Source of the DNA: Chroococcopsis sp964623815
Lineage (GTDB): Bacteria > Cyanobacteriota > Cyanobacteriia > Cyanobacteriales > Microcystaceae
NCBI GenBank assembly: GCA_964623815.1
Contig: CAZUVR010000004.1
Location: 62,001 to 126,000, forward strand
Length of the DNA: 64,000 nucleotides
Direction: 5' to 3'
The notes under the pieces were generated by a model. That model searched no databases and was not told the origin of the DNA. It was given only the letters and a program-made list of their open reading frames with translations. The position numbers and the translations under genes were made by a program. Shown here piece after piece: positions 41,255 to 48,966 of the stretch. The stretch's first letter is position 1, and the number at the start of each line of letters is the position of its first letter.

Positions 41255-41268
41255 AGAAGTGAGTTAAA

Positions 41269-41303
41269 AGAAGTGAGAAAAGAGAAGCTCACTCCTCACT
41301 TCT
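41269..41303. terminator. Hairpin between convergent permease and cytosine deaminase genes
   Basis: AGAAGTGAG (41269-41277) and CTCACTTCT (41295-41303) pair perfectly around a 17-base loop. The right arm overlaps the codA stop codon (41296-41298). The sequence is built of short GAAGTGAG/CTCACTTC repeats. It may act as a two-way terminator but has no clean T-run. Confidence 0.45.
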
Positions 41304-42615
41304 GGTTGCTCACTCCTACATATAGCTCGTCGAGTTCGCTGTAGTCGGGGAGGGTGGTATCGATCGTCTCTCCCTCCCTGATGACGATGCGATCGGCTTG
41401 GGGACGGGACAATAATTCACTTAAATAACGGGCTTTGAAAATAATCAAATCGGCCGTTACTCCCGCTTTAATCCTGCCGTGTTCGGGTAATCCCAATAAA
41501 TCGCCAGGAATTTTATTAACGCTGGCGCACCAATCTTCATAGGGGGTGTCTAGATGGGCGATTCTCACCGATTCGCGCAACACTTCTAAACCATCGTGAT
41601 CGCCAAACCCATAAAAGGGATCGCGGCAATTATCGCTGGCGAAGGCAACGGGAATACCCGCCGCTTGAATTTCTTTGACCCTGGTTACTCCGCGCCAGTA
41701 AGGGGTTTTACCAGGATGACGATCCTGTAAGTACAAGTTACACATCGGTAAGCTGACGATGCCGATGCCCGCTTCCCTGACTAATTTTAAGGTTTCCTGC
41801 ACCTGTTCAGGGGGTTGTACGCTTAGGCTACAACAATGACCGCAGATTATATTACCCCTGAATCGGGTTTTGAGGGCGGTGCGAGCGATCGCATCCAGAC
41901 AGGTAGAATTCGGCTCGTCGTTTTCATCGGCGTGGAAGTCTAAATCTAAATCTCTTTCCCAGGCTAACCGGAATACATTCTCTAACTGCGCCTCTAAATC
42001 TGGATGGCTGAAAGCTACCCCTCCTAATACCCCTCCTATTTGAGCTATTTTATCCGCTAAAGCCACGCCTTCTTCGGTTTGATAGTAATCTAGGGATACA
42101 AGAGACACAGCCTGGAGATTGATCCTATCCGCCCATTCAGCCCGTAACCGAACGAAGGCGGAAAGACTTATATAAGCTTGTTTGCCGAAAGAATCTATAT
42201 GAGTTCTGATCGCGCTCGTTCCGTGAGCGTAACTACATTTCAGCCCGAATTCCATACGTTTGTATACATCTTCCTCGCGCCAATCATTTTCCGCGTTGGC
42301 TTTAGCTACATTTAAAGCCTTGTCGAAGGTGCCATCTAAATTGGGGCAACGTGGCCATAAATGGGCTTTATCTAGGTGGGTGTGCATATCCACAAAACTC
42401 GGTAGGATTATTTTCTTCTTCAGATCGATGCTGTCTATTTCCCAGTCCTCATCCTGTGACGGTATAATGCTGACGATCCTGTCACGGTTGATTTCTATAT
42501 TGACCCGACACAATCCTTCTGTCGTTTGTGGCAAATTATTATCTATCTCTAAAACACATCGCGGTACGTGGGCATTTTTTAACCAATAGTGAGTATTATG
42601 AGGAATCATAGCCAA
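41296..42615 (-). CDS. codA: Cytosine deaminase (amidohydrolase family)
   Basis: 439 residues. Metal-site signatures: SFVDMHTHLDKAHLW (H-x-H-x-D-K), FHADENDEPNS (H-x-D-E-x-D) and GHCCSLSVQP, IPVAFASDNCRDPFYGFGDHDGLEVLR (Asp before N). This matches CodA, converting cytosine to uracil and ammonium. The last residues (VGVSNQK) derive from the same short repeat that forms the terminal hairpin. The start at 42615 leaves nine bases to the divergent SGNH gene start, so the two promoters must overlap the opposing genes. Confidence 0.92.
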   Translation of the reverse strand: MAMIPHNTHYWLKNAHVPRCVLEIDNNLPQTTEGLCRVNIEINRDRIVSIIPSQDEDWEIDSIDLKKKIILPSFVDMHTHLDKAHLWPRCPNLDGTFDKALNVAKANAENDWREEDVYKRMEFGLKCSYAHGTSAIRTHIDSFGKQAYISLSAFVRLRAEWADRINLQAVSLVSLDYYQTEEGVALADKIAQIGGVLGGVAFSHPDLEAQLENVFRLAWERDLDLDFHADENDEPNSTCLDAIARTALKTRFRGNIICGHCCSLSVQPPEQVQETLKLVREAGIGIVSLPMCNLYLQDRHPGKTPYWRGVTRVKEIQAAGIPVAFASDNCRDPFYGFGDHDGLEVLRESVRIAHLDTPYEDWCASVNKIPGDLLGLPEHGRIKAGVTADLIIFKARYLSELLSRPQADRIVIREGETIDTTLPDYSELDELYVGVSNQK

Positions 42616-42624
42616 ATTTAGTTT

Positions 42625-43359
42625 ATGTTTTGCGACAATATATTTTTAGATAAAGTTTCTGTTATTTTAAACTTAATATTACTATTAATTATACTCTGGC
42701 TTATCCTAAAAAAGACCAATCTATTAAGCCGAGTGTTGGGTCGGAAACTTTTCAATAAACCCGTTCATTTTCATCAAGCTTCTTACTATCAATCTCGATT
42801 AAATAATTTTGACGCTATCCCCACTAGTTCCCGAGACATTATGTTATTGGGGGATAGTTTAACCGATGACGGGCTATGGTCGGAATTATTGCGCCATCCT
42901 CACGTTATTAATAGAGGTATTAGCGGTGATACTACTGAGGGACTCTTATTCAGGCTAGATCGGGTTATTAATTGCCAACCCCAAAAAATTTTTTTAATGA
43001 TCGGTATTAACGATTTATGGCAAAAACGATTATCTCTAGAGGCAATTATTAACAATTATACGTTGATTTTAAAAAGTGTTAAAGAAAAAAATCTACTAAC
43101 TAAAGTTTACGTTCAGAGCATTTTGTATGTAAACAATAAAATGTATTCTATTAATATAGATAATGCAAGTATAGAGTATGTGAATAAAAACTTAGCAGAA
43201 ATTGCCTGTAAATTCGGTTATACCTATATCGATATAGCCAGCATAATGGGAGATGAAAATAAGCAATTGTCCCCTCAATACACTTACGATGGGGTACATT
43301 TAAACGGTAATGGCTATATTATCTGGTCAAACGTGATAAAACCTTTAATCGATGAATAA
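42625..43359 (+). CDS. SGNH/GDSL-type hydrolase with N-terminal membrane anchor
   Basis: 244 residues. Residues 9-28 (VSVILNLILLLIILWLILKK) form a signal anchor. SGNH blocks are present: MLLGDSLTDDGLW (block I, nucleophile Ser), GISGDTTEGLLFRL (block II, Gly), IGINDLW (block III, G-x-N-D) and YDGVHLNGNGY (block V, D-x-x-H). Such esterases or lipases act on acyl esters outside the cytoplasm, e.g. lipids or acetylated polysaccharide. It ends 2 bp before the TPR lipoprotein gene start. Confidence 0.92.
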   Translation: MFCDNIFLDKVSVILNLILLLIILWLILKKTNLLSRVLGRKLFNKPVHFHQASYYQSRLNNFDAIPTSSRDIMLLGDSLTDDGLWSELLRHPHVINRGISGDTTEGLLFRLDRVINCQPQKIFLMIGINDLWQKRLSLEAIINNYTLILKSVKEKNLLTKVYVQSILYVNNKMYSINIDNASIEYVNKNLAEIACKFGYTYIDIASIMGDENKQLSPQYTYDGVHLNGNGYIIWSNVIKPLIDE

Positions 43360-43361
43360 TT

Positions 43362-44120
43362 ATGAGCGGGCACAAACATAATATACTCTTAATAGCCGTC
43401 ACGGGCGGGGTAATTTTGTCATCCTGCGGAGAGTCGCCTAAAGAAGTTAAAACCCCGGTAGCCGTAACTCCCTCTCCCGAGCTATCTCCCGTTATCAAGC
43501 CGGCTACCGTCGATGTCAAGAGTGCTAATCGCTATCGTGTTTTGGGATTGCAGTATCGTCAACGGGGGGAATTCGCCGCATCTATATCGGCTTTGAAAAA
43601 GTCCGTATCTTTAGATCCCGCTAATTTATCCGGACGGGTTATTCTCGGTTGGACACAACATCTAGCGGGACATCGGCAAGATGCGGCTAGAACTTTAGAG
43701 GATACTCTCGGTCAAGACCCGGATTACATACCCGCCCTCAACGCTCTGGGCATCGTTTATTTAGTTGAAGGAAAATTGAATCAGGCCGTAACAACCCACA
43801 CCAAGGCTATGAAGTTAAAGCCCGATAACGAAATCGCTTACTATAATTTAGCGTTAGCATATCATCGTTTAAGCGATTTGCAAAGCGCACTAAAGAATTC
43901 GGAGAAAGCGATCGTTCTAGAGCCGAATAATCCTCATCCTCTGGTGGCGAAAGCGATGATAGAGTGGGAATTGGGCGACAAAAGCCAGGCTGGGAAAACC
44001 TATAAACGGGCGATCGCTTTAGATTCTCGTTATCGACGGGCTTGGTTTTTGGCGCACTTATCCGAGGCGGGTTTCAGCCAATCGCAAATAAAAATCGTAG
44101 AGAAAATTCGCTCTTTTTAA
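43362..44120 (+). CDS. TPR-repeat lipoprotein
   Basis: 252 residues. The start MSGHKHNILLIAVTGGVILSSCGESP is a lipoprotein signal with lipobox LSSC (Cys22). About five TPR units follow (RVLGLQYRQRGEFAASISALKKSVSLDPANL; ALGIVYLVEGKLNQAVTTHTKAMKLKPDNE; AYYNLALAYHRLSDLQSALKNSEKAIVLEPNN, etc.). It is probably an outer- or inner-membrane-anchored scaffold. It starts 2 bp after the SGNH gene, so both are co-translated. Its stop overlaps the stop of the convergent sigma factor gene by 4 bp (TTAA). Confidence 0.9.
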   Translation: MSGHKHNILLIAVTGGVILSSCGESPKEVKTPVAVTPSPELSPVIKPATVDVKSANRYRVLGLQYRQRGEFAASISALKKSVSLDPANLSGRVILGWTQHLAGHRQDAARTLEDTLGQDPDYIPALNALGIVYLVEGKLNQAVTTHTKAMKLKPDNEIAYYNLALAYHRLSDLQSALKNSEKAIVLEPNNPHPLVAKAMIEWELGDKSQAGKTYKRAIALDSRYRRAWFLAHLSEAGFSQSQIKIVEKIRSF

Positions 44121-45322
44121 TTTAAAGCATCGAAGTAATCCCTCATCTGGCTACGTTTCCGGGGTTGACGCAGTTTCTGTAAAGCCTTGGCTTCTATCTG
44201 TCGCACCCTCTCCCTCGATAGATCTAACTCCCGGCCGATGTCGGCTAAAGAATAGGATTTACCATCCCGGAAACCGTAGCGCAGTTGAATAACCTCTTTT
44301 TCCCTGCTAGTAAGATCTTCAAATAGAGCCTGTAAATCTTTTTGTAGAGATTCGTAAATCAATTGATTTTCCGGAGAAATGTCTTCTGTTTCCAGTAAAT
44401 CTAGTAATTCCGTATCTTTCTCCTTACCGACTTTCACCTCTAAAGAAACCGAGCGGGGCACTCGCATCAAGACTTCCCTTACCTGCGGTGGTGTCATATC
44501 TAATTCTTTAGCCACATCTTCCACGCTCGCGGTTCTTCCCAGGGCTTCGGAGATTTTGCGCTGTGCTTTTTTGATTTTGTTGAGCTTCTCGGTAACGTGA
44601 ACCGGAAGACGAATGATCCTGCTTTGAGTTGCGATCGCTCTCGTAATTCCCTGACGTATCCACCAATAAGCGTATGTACTGAAGCGATAACCTTTGGTGG
44701 GATCGAATTTATCCACCGCCCTTTCTAAGCCCAGTGTGCCCTCTTGAATTAAATCTAAGAGTTCCAAACCCCGATTCTGATATTTCTTGGCTACGGATAC
44801 CACTAGACGTAAGTTAGCCTTGATCATCTGATCTTTAGCCCGAATACCCGTATTGATCACTTTATCTAATTCGCTTACTTCTAACCCCGCTAAATCAGCC
44901 CATCGTTTTTTGCCCTGCTCGACTCGGTTTTTCAATTCACCCGTCGTTAAATCTGCCGTTTTTGCCCAACGCTCCCAGGAGGGGCGATAACCTAATTTAA
45001 CCCCCAGGCGATCGTGTAGATCCAGGAGGGTAATAAATTTCATCATTATCGGGTCATTATTCCCAGCCGCTCGATTTCTGATGTCGAGCAGAGATAAATA
45101 GCGTTGTACTTGCTGGGCCTTAAGGACTTCTTCATCTTTTTTTAGTAGCGGTACTCGTCCTATGTCCTGCAAATACAAACGCACTAAGTCAGTTGTATTA
45201 GTTCTCGTAGCGGCTACTTGAGGCGATAATTCTATAGATTCCAATTCCTTTAGCTCTAATAGCTCTGGGCTGCTATCTGAAGTAGAATCTTTATCGAATG
45301 GGTTAACATATAGGTCGTGCAT
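44117..45322 (-). CDS. RNA polymerase sigma factor, group 2 (SigC-like)
   Basis: 401 residues from the ATG at 45322 (MHDLYVNPF); an ATG at 45352 adds a hydrophobic decapeptide that I consider unlikely. Sigma70 regions are clear: 1.2 (TTDLVRLYLQDIGRVPLLKKDEE), 2 (NLRLVVSVAKKYQNRGLELLDLIQEGTLGLERAVDKF, RFSTYAYWWIRQGITRAI), 3 and 4 (VIQLRYGF, YSLADIGRELDLSRERVRQIEAKAL). A spacer of about 90 residues lies between 1.2 and 2 (LLDIRNRAAGNNDP), which I associate with cyanobacterial SigC. Group 2 factors are non-essential and stress or nitrogen related. Confidence 0.9.
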   Translation of the reverse strand: MHDLYVNPFDKDSTSDSSPELLELKELESIELSPQVAATRTNTTDLVRLYLQDIGRVPLLKKDEEVLKAQQVQRYLSLLDIRNRAAGNNDPIMMKFITLLDLHDRLGVKLGYRPSWERWAKTADLTTGELKNRVEQGKKRWADLAGLEVSELDKVINTGIRAKDQMIKANLRLVVSVAKKYQNRGLELLDLIQEGTLGLERAVDKFDPTKGYRFSTYAYWWIRQGITRAIATQSRIIRLPVHVTEKLNKIKKAQRKISEALGRTASVEDVAKELDMTPPQVREVLMRVPRSVSLEVKVGKEKDTELLDLLETEDISPENQLIYESLQKDLQALFEDLTSREKEVIQLRYGFRDGKSYSLADIGRELDLSRERVRQIEAKALQKLRQPRKRSQMRDYFDALN

Positions 45323-45559
45323 AGCAGTTAATAAGTAAAGAATGATTATCAAAAGCTCTTAATCTTCAGCTATTTTTATCCTTCCCAAGTTTATTGATAG
45401 ATCTTCCTCAAGATAGATAATTTTTTCGATTTAGATTATTTAGTTTTGATAATAATTATTTATCTTCACAAAAAATGGCTAAATTCACATAGTAAATTCA
45501 CTTAAATTCTATTAATATTTATTAATCTGCTCAGTGAATCCTATTAATAAACCCCTACT

Positions 45560-46609
45560 TCAATTGCTTAAAAATCCCTTAATTTCTTCAAGTTTATCGA
45601 AAGCTTTGCCATTTTTGAGGTAAATTTCTGCTTGAGAAAAACCCTGTTTTAAATCTGCACAAATACCAGATCGCCAGAGATAAAAGCCGCCGTTATAAAT
45701 AGCCGCGTCCGATAAAGAGTTTGGGGTTCCTCTCAACAACTCCATCAGGGTCGTCAGCAGAGATTCTCTGTCGGTTAACTCCATATCTTCGGGAGAAAAG
45801 CCATAATCACGGGGGTTGATGAATAAACGTTCAAAACTGGGGGGTTGAGTTGGATTGCCCAGTCCGATAATAGCGGTTCGGCTACAGGCGAGATCGCAAC
45901 TGCCTTCTAAGCCCTTGACCATTGTAAAGTGATGAATTCCTCGAAGGGCTAAAGTTTCTTGAAATCTGGCTTCTGTGGGTGGGTGGACGAAGCCGCAAAC
46001 TTGATGAACATTACCACGATAGGGCGACCAGATCAATTCTACGGTAGCCAAGGGCGGCCGTTTACCTATTTGTTCCCGATAGGGGACTAGCTCGTGTACG
46101 GAGGGGAAGTGTTGAGGGGTATAAATAAAAGTTAAACCTGTACCGCGTAAACATCGATCGCTCTCCGATAGGGATAGGCTACCGAAATCTAGCCCTAAGC
46201 CCCGCCAGATTTCTATTAAGGGGATGCCGTATTTAGTGGGCATGGTATCGCCCCCGTGAGCCACTACTGGCACCCCAGCCGCCGCTAAAATTAACATCGT
46301 CAGGGGTAATACAGGGGCGGTGCGGGAGCGCCCATCGTAGGGAATGCCGAATACAGTGACGGGATGGAGGAAAGAAGGGGTATCTAGAAGCGGCCCTAAT
46401 TCTTCGTAAGCGTCCAACATCCCGACTAATTCTTCTACGGAAGGGCGTTTGATCCGGTGGGCGATCATAAAAGCGCCGATTTGGGCGGGGGTAGCTTCTT
46501 GAAGCAACATCAGGCGGGTGGCGATGCGGGCCTCTTCCCGACTTAAATCCTTACTTGTATGGGTGCCGCTGGCGATCGTTCTTAAGTATTCTCTGAAGGT
46601 GTTACTCAT
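45560..46609 (-). CDS. Anthranilate phosphoribosyltransferase-like protein (TrpD2/YbiB type)
   Basis: 349 residues. Glycosyltransferase family 3 fold: RIATRLMLLQEATPAQIGAFMIAHRIKRPSVEELVGMLDAY is the N-terminal helical domain, followed by DGRSRTAPVLPLTMLILAAAGVPVVAHGGDTMPTKYG. The TrpD PRPP motif KHGN-x5-S is replaced by AHGGDTMPTKYG, so it is not a true tryptophan enzyme but the TrpD2/YbiB group, some of which bind nucleic acid. It lies 8 bp downstream of ntcB and would be read from the same NtcA promoter. Confidence 0.85.
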   Translation of the reverse strand: MSNTFREYLRTIASGTHTSKDLSREEARIATRLMLLQEATPAQIGAFMIAHRIKRPSVEELVGMLDAYEELGPLLDTPSFLHPVTVFGIPYDGRSRTAPVLPLTMLILAAAGVPVVAHGGDTMPTKYGIPLIEIWRGLGLDFGSLSLSESDRCLRGTGLTFIYTPQHFPSVHELVPYREQIGKRPPLATVELIWSPYRGNVHQVCGFVHPPTEARFQETLALRGIHHFTMVKGLEGSCDLACSRTAIIGLGNPTQPPSFERLFINPRDYGFSPEDMELTDRESLLTTLMELLRGTPNSLSDAAIYNGGFYLWRSGICADLKQGFSQAEIYLKNGKAFDKLEEIKGFLSN

Positions 46610-46617
46610 AGTTGGTA

Positions 46618-47586
46618 TCAGACGGAAAGAGGCTGGGTGGTTTTCTGCGCTAATTGCTTCATCTGCCGGACTAGGTGGCAGAAATGGGCTATGGGGGGGA
46701 TCTGTAATCGATCGCTAGTAGTTACCATCACCACTTGACGCGAGGGACGATCTTTAAACTTAGCATTATGGAGATTGGCTGTCACCTCGGGAACAGGAAA
46801 ATAAATGGGCCGGGTGGCGAGAGTTGGATCGTTGCAGGAGTCAAACAGGGCGGATTGAGGCAGGAGGGCGATGATATTCCCCTGACGTACCACTCCCCGG
46901 AAAGCATCGAGGGTATTCAATTCCATCACGGTTTTCAAGGGCACTTCCTGACGGGAAAACCATTCTTGAATCAATCTTTGCATACCGTAGCCGTCTTTAA
47001 AAACTACCTGCGGGTATTTAATCAATTCTTCCCAAGGGACTTCCTCGTATTGAGTGAGGGGATGATGGGCACTCATCAGGATCTCGATCGCTTCTTCGTA
47101 CAATACTTCTACTACCATTTCTGGGTTAGAGGTGAGAAAACGATTGTTCATCACCAGAGCGATGTCTACTAAACCATCGCGCAATACTTTTAAGGCTCGA
47201 TCGCTTCCTAGTGCCGTCACCCTTAATTGTACCTCAGGGTAATCCTGACAGAATTGGGGCAGTATGGGGGGTAAGTAATGGGCGCAGACGGAATGAATGG
47301 CCGCGACGCATAATTCTGGCTGTTTACCCTGTTGTAAATCTGTGATTTCTTGATGAATCGTCGTCCATTCATGACAGATTTTTTTCGCTCTTGGTAATAG
47401 TCTTTCCCCCGCGATCGTCAGTTTAGCTTGGGCGGTACGGTGGAATAAGGGTAAACCTAAATCAGTTTCTAGAGATTGTATCTGACGGCTGATAGTGGAT
47501 TGGGTGACTCCGCAGTGTCGGGCCGCCTGTCCGAAATTCCCGGTGGTGGCAACCGCTAAAAATGCTTGTAGCTGCTCGATACGCAT
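46618..47586 (-). CDS. ntcB: LysR-type nitrogen regulator NtcB
   Basis: 322 residues. The N-terminal helix-turn-helix is MRIEQLQAFLAVATTGNFGQAARHCGVTQSTISRQIQSLETDLGLPLFHRTAQAKLT, followed by a LysR effector domain. The wording VCAHYLPPILPQFCQDYPEVQLRVTALGSDRALKVLRDGLVDIALVMNNRFL and YGMQRLIQEWF...LNTLDAFRGVVRQGNIIALLPQSAL match NtcB as I know it. NtcB activates nitrate assimilation genes, including narB, when nitrite is present. Neighbours (narB, narM, moaE) support this. The promoter is a canonical NtcA class II promoter. Confidence 0.93.
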   Translation of the reverse strand: MRIEQLQAFLAVATTGNFGQAARHCGVTQSTISRQIQSLETDLGLPLFHRTAQAKLTIAGERLLPRAKKICHEWTTIHQEITDLQQGKQPELCVAAIHSVCAHYLPPILPQFCQDYPEVQLRVTALGSDRALKVLRDGLVDIALVMNNRFLTSNPEMVVEVLYEEAIEILMSAHHPLTQYEEVPWEELIKYPQVVFKDGYGMQRLIQEWFSRQEVPLKTVMELNTLDAFRGVVRQGNIIALLPQSALFDSCNDPTLATRPIYFPVPEVTANLHNAKFKDRPSRQVVMVTTSDRLQIPPIAHFCHLVRQMKQLAQKTTQPLSV

Positions 47587-47622
47587 TCAAAGAGGGGATG
47601 AGATTATGTCATTATCTCTATG

Positions 47623-47664
47623 ACAATAACGGATTTTAAACACGGGTTTGGTAGAAATTTATAC
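47623..47664 (-). promoter_or_regulatory. Canonical NtcA-activated promoter of ntcB
   Basis: On the minus strand the box GTATAAATTTCTAC (47664 down to 47651) fits GTA-N8-TAC exactly, and exactly 22 bases later comes TATTGT (47628-47623), which fits the -10 pattern TAN3T. This is the textbook NtcA class II arrangement. It lies 37-78 bp upstream of the ntcB start and just after the stop of the 2Fe-2S gene. Confidence 0.85.
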
Positions 47665-47666
47665 TG

Positions 47667-47966
47667 TTAATAGTTTCCGTGTATCCTGGGGTTTAATTTA
47701 TCGGTTACGGGTTCTTGTCCTTGCAGGTGTTGTTGGACGATCGTCTTTACATCCTCTTCTTTTACCCGACAGTACCAGGTTTCTTCGGGGAGTATCCTGA
47801 CGGTGGGGCTAGTGGTGCATTGTCCCTGACAACTACTGGTCATCACGATCACGTCCGGGGGTAAATCGGCACTCTGAAAAGCCTGTAATACTTTAGCGCT
47901 CCCCTGCATGATACAGGAGGTATGCTGACAGACCATGACGAAACGTTTCTGCGCGTAATTAGACAT
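47667..47966 (-). CDS. Thioredoxin-like [2Fe-2S] ferredoxin domain protein
   Basis: 99 residues of a thioredoxin-fold 2Fe-2S protein. Cysteines CQHTSC at residues 13-18 and SSCQGQCTTSP further on give the four ligands. TWYCRVKEEDVKTIVQQHL is the C-terminal helix of the domain. It resembles the NuoE-like/shethna-type 2Fe-2S proteins found beside nitrogen genes in cyanobacteria, where it may give electrons to or stabilise nitrate assimilation. It lies between moaE and ntcB on the same strand; a 56-bp repeat-filled spacer separates it from moaE. Confidence 0.88.
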   Translation of the reverse strand: MSNYAQKRFVMVCQHTSCIMQGSAKVLQAFQSADLPPDVIVMTSSCQGQCTTSPTVRILPEETWYCRVKEEDVKTIVQQHLQGQEPVTDKLNPRIHGNY

Positions 47967-47967
47967 A

Positions 47968-48020
47968 GGGCGGGAGTCGGGGGTTGGGAGTTAGGAGTCC
48001 GGAGTTGGGAGTCCGGAGTT
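47968..48020. repeat. GGGAGTT/GGAGTCC heptamer repeats filling the moaE-ferredoxin spacer
   Basis: The spacer consists almost entirely of degenerate copies of GGGAGTCGG, GGGTTGGGAGTT, GGAGTCCGGAGTT and similar units, with GGAGTTGGGAGTCC in two copies. It belongs to the same family as 15264, 23305 and 53105. Any ribosome site for the 2Fe-2S gene would have to be inside the repeat. Confidence 0.8.
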
Positions 48021-48023
48021 GGG

Positions 48024-48482
48024 TCAGAGGTTTTCGATTACCGTTGCTGTTTCACACAATCCTATGCTAACCCAGTTGCTCGATCCGTCCTGCCAATATT
48101 CTTTCTTCCAGATGGGGGCATTGTGTTTTAGGGTATCTATAGCGTATTGACAGGCGGCGAAGGCTTCGCCTCGGTGGGGGCAACCCACGGCTACTAAGAC
48201 GCTTATTTCACCTATCACCAGTTTGCCGATGCGGTGATGGATGACAACGCGATTAGTATCTTTCCATGTTTTATATATGTGTTCGGCTATTTCTTTGAAT
48301 ATAATCAACGCCATCGGTTCATAGGCTTGATATTCTAAATAATTGACCGGTTTACCATCGGTTTGATTTCTTACTGTACCACTCATTAATACGATCGCGC
48401 CATTAGCCCCATCATCCGCTAATCTGTATACTTCCTCTAGAGATAGGGGGGCGAAACTAATTCTAAAATCCTCTCGGTTCAT
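48024..48482 (-). CDS. moaE: Molybdopterin synthase catalytic subunit MoaE
   Basis: 152 residues. The MoaE signatures are present: GAIVLMSGTVRNQTDGKPVNYLEYQAYEPMALIIFKEI, RVVIHHRIGKLVIGEISVLVAVGCPHRGEAFAACQYAID and LKHNAPIWKKEYW. It transfers two sulfurs to cyclic pyranopterin monophosphate to make molybdopterin, needed by NarB in this region. moaD and other moa genes are not in the window. It shares the minus strand with the 2Fe-2S gene and ntcB. Confidence 0.95.
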   Translation of the reverse strand: MNREDFRISFAPLSLEEVYRLADDGANGAIVLMSGTVRNQTDGKPVNYLEYQAYEPMALIIFKEIAEHIYKTWKDTNRVVIHHRIGKLVIGEISVLVAVGCPHRGEAFAACQYAIDTLKHNAPIWKKEYWQDGSSNWVSIGLCETATVIENL

Positions 48483-48571
48483 GCTTTGTTTTGTCTATGT
48501 ATTTAGTACAATTAAATTAATACTTGAATTTTGCCATTTACACTAAAAAACCATAAATAGAAGTGTAACAA

Positions 48572-48820
48572 ATGTCTGAGAATTCTAGATTTTACGAGCT
48601 TTTCCGCAAGATAGCCGCACTGGAAAAAAGAGTGGCGCGGTTGGAGGATGGTTATCAGGAGTTAGACAATATCCTCGATCCCCAGGGTTGGATAGGAGAA
48701 GCGTTTAAACTGATAGAGCAGGATATGGAAGAGATGAGCGCTAAAATGGAAGCGCGATTTCAATCTGTAGATGAAAAGCTCGATATAATCCTAACCCACA
48801 TCACCAGCTTGAACCGATAA
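48572..48820 (+). CDS. Small coiled-coil hypothetical protein
   Basis: 82 residues, strongly helical. Two heptad segments are visible: FRKIAALEKRVARLEDGYQELDNIL and EAFKLIEQDMEEMSAKMEARFQSVDEKLDIILTHI. This is typical of small coiled-coil proteins with no enzymatic signature, including cyanobacterial proteins with repeated KLD/VDEKLD motifs. It lies alone between moaE (divergent) and narB. Function unknown. Confidence 0.6.
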   Translation: MSENSRFYELFRKIAALEKRVARLEDGYQELDNILDPQGWIGEAFKLIEQDMEEMSAKMEARFQSVDEKLDIILTHITSLNR

Positions 48821-48889
48821 CGGGCTTAGGCGCGTTCATGTAGTATTTGCATGAATATAATCCCATTCTGGTCACGATCGCGGTTAAAA

Positions 48890-48903
48890 GTAGTAAAAGT
48901 TAC
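48890..48903. promoter_or_regulatory. NtcA consensus box upstream of narB
   Basis: GTAGTAAAAGTTAC matches GTA-N8-TAC exactly. It lies 63-76 bp upstream of the narB ATG. A TATAAA element follows at 48934-48939, 30 bp after the box, eight more than the ideal 22 bp. The site fits NtcA control of narB, perhaps with NtcB, although the spacing is not textbook. Confidence 0.7.
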
Positions 48904-48966
48904 AAATTGCTCCGATGAATCTGAAGACCATCTTATAAAGATGTCCCGAGAGCAAGCTACTTATCT

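Noticed and set aside
46735..47172. 145-residue frame opposite ntcB
   Set aside because: The plus-strand frame has no family features and lies wholly inside a well-supported regulator gene.
46618..47586. CbbR/NdhR-type carbon regulator
   Set aside because: The sequence pattern and neighbours (narB, moaE, NtcA promoter) fit NtcB much better than carbon-responsive LysR proteins.
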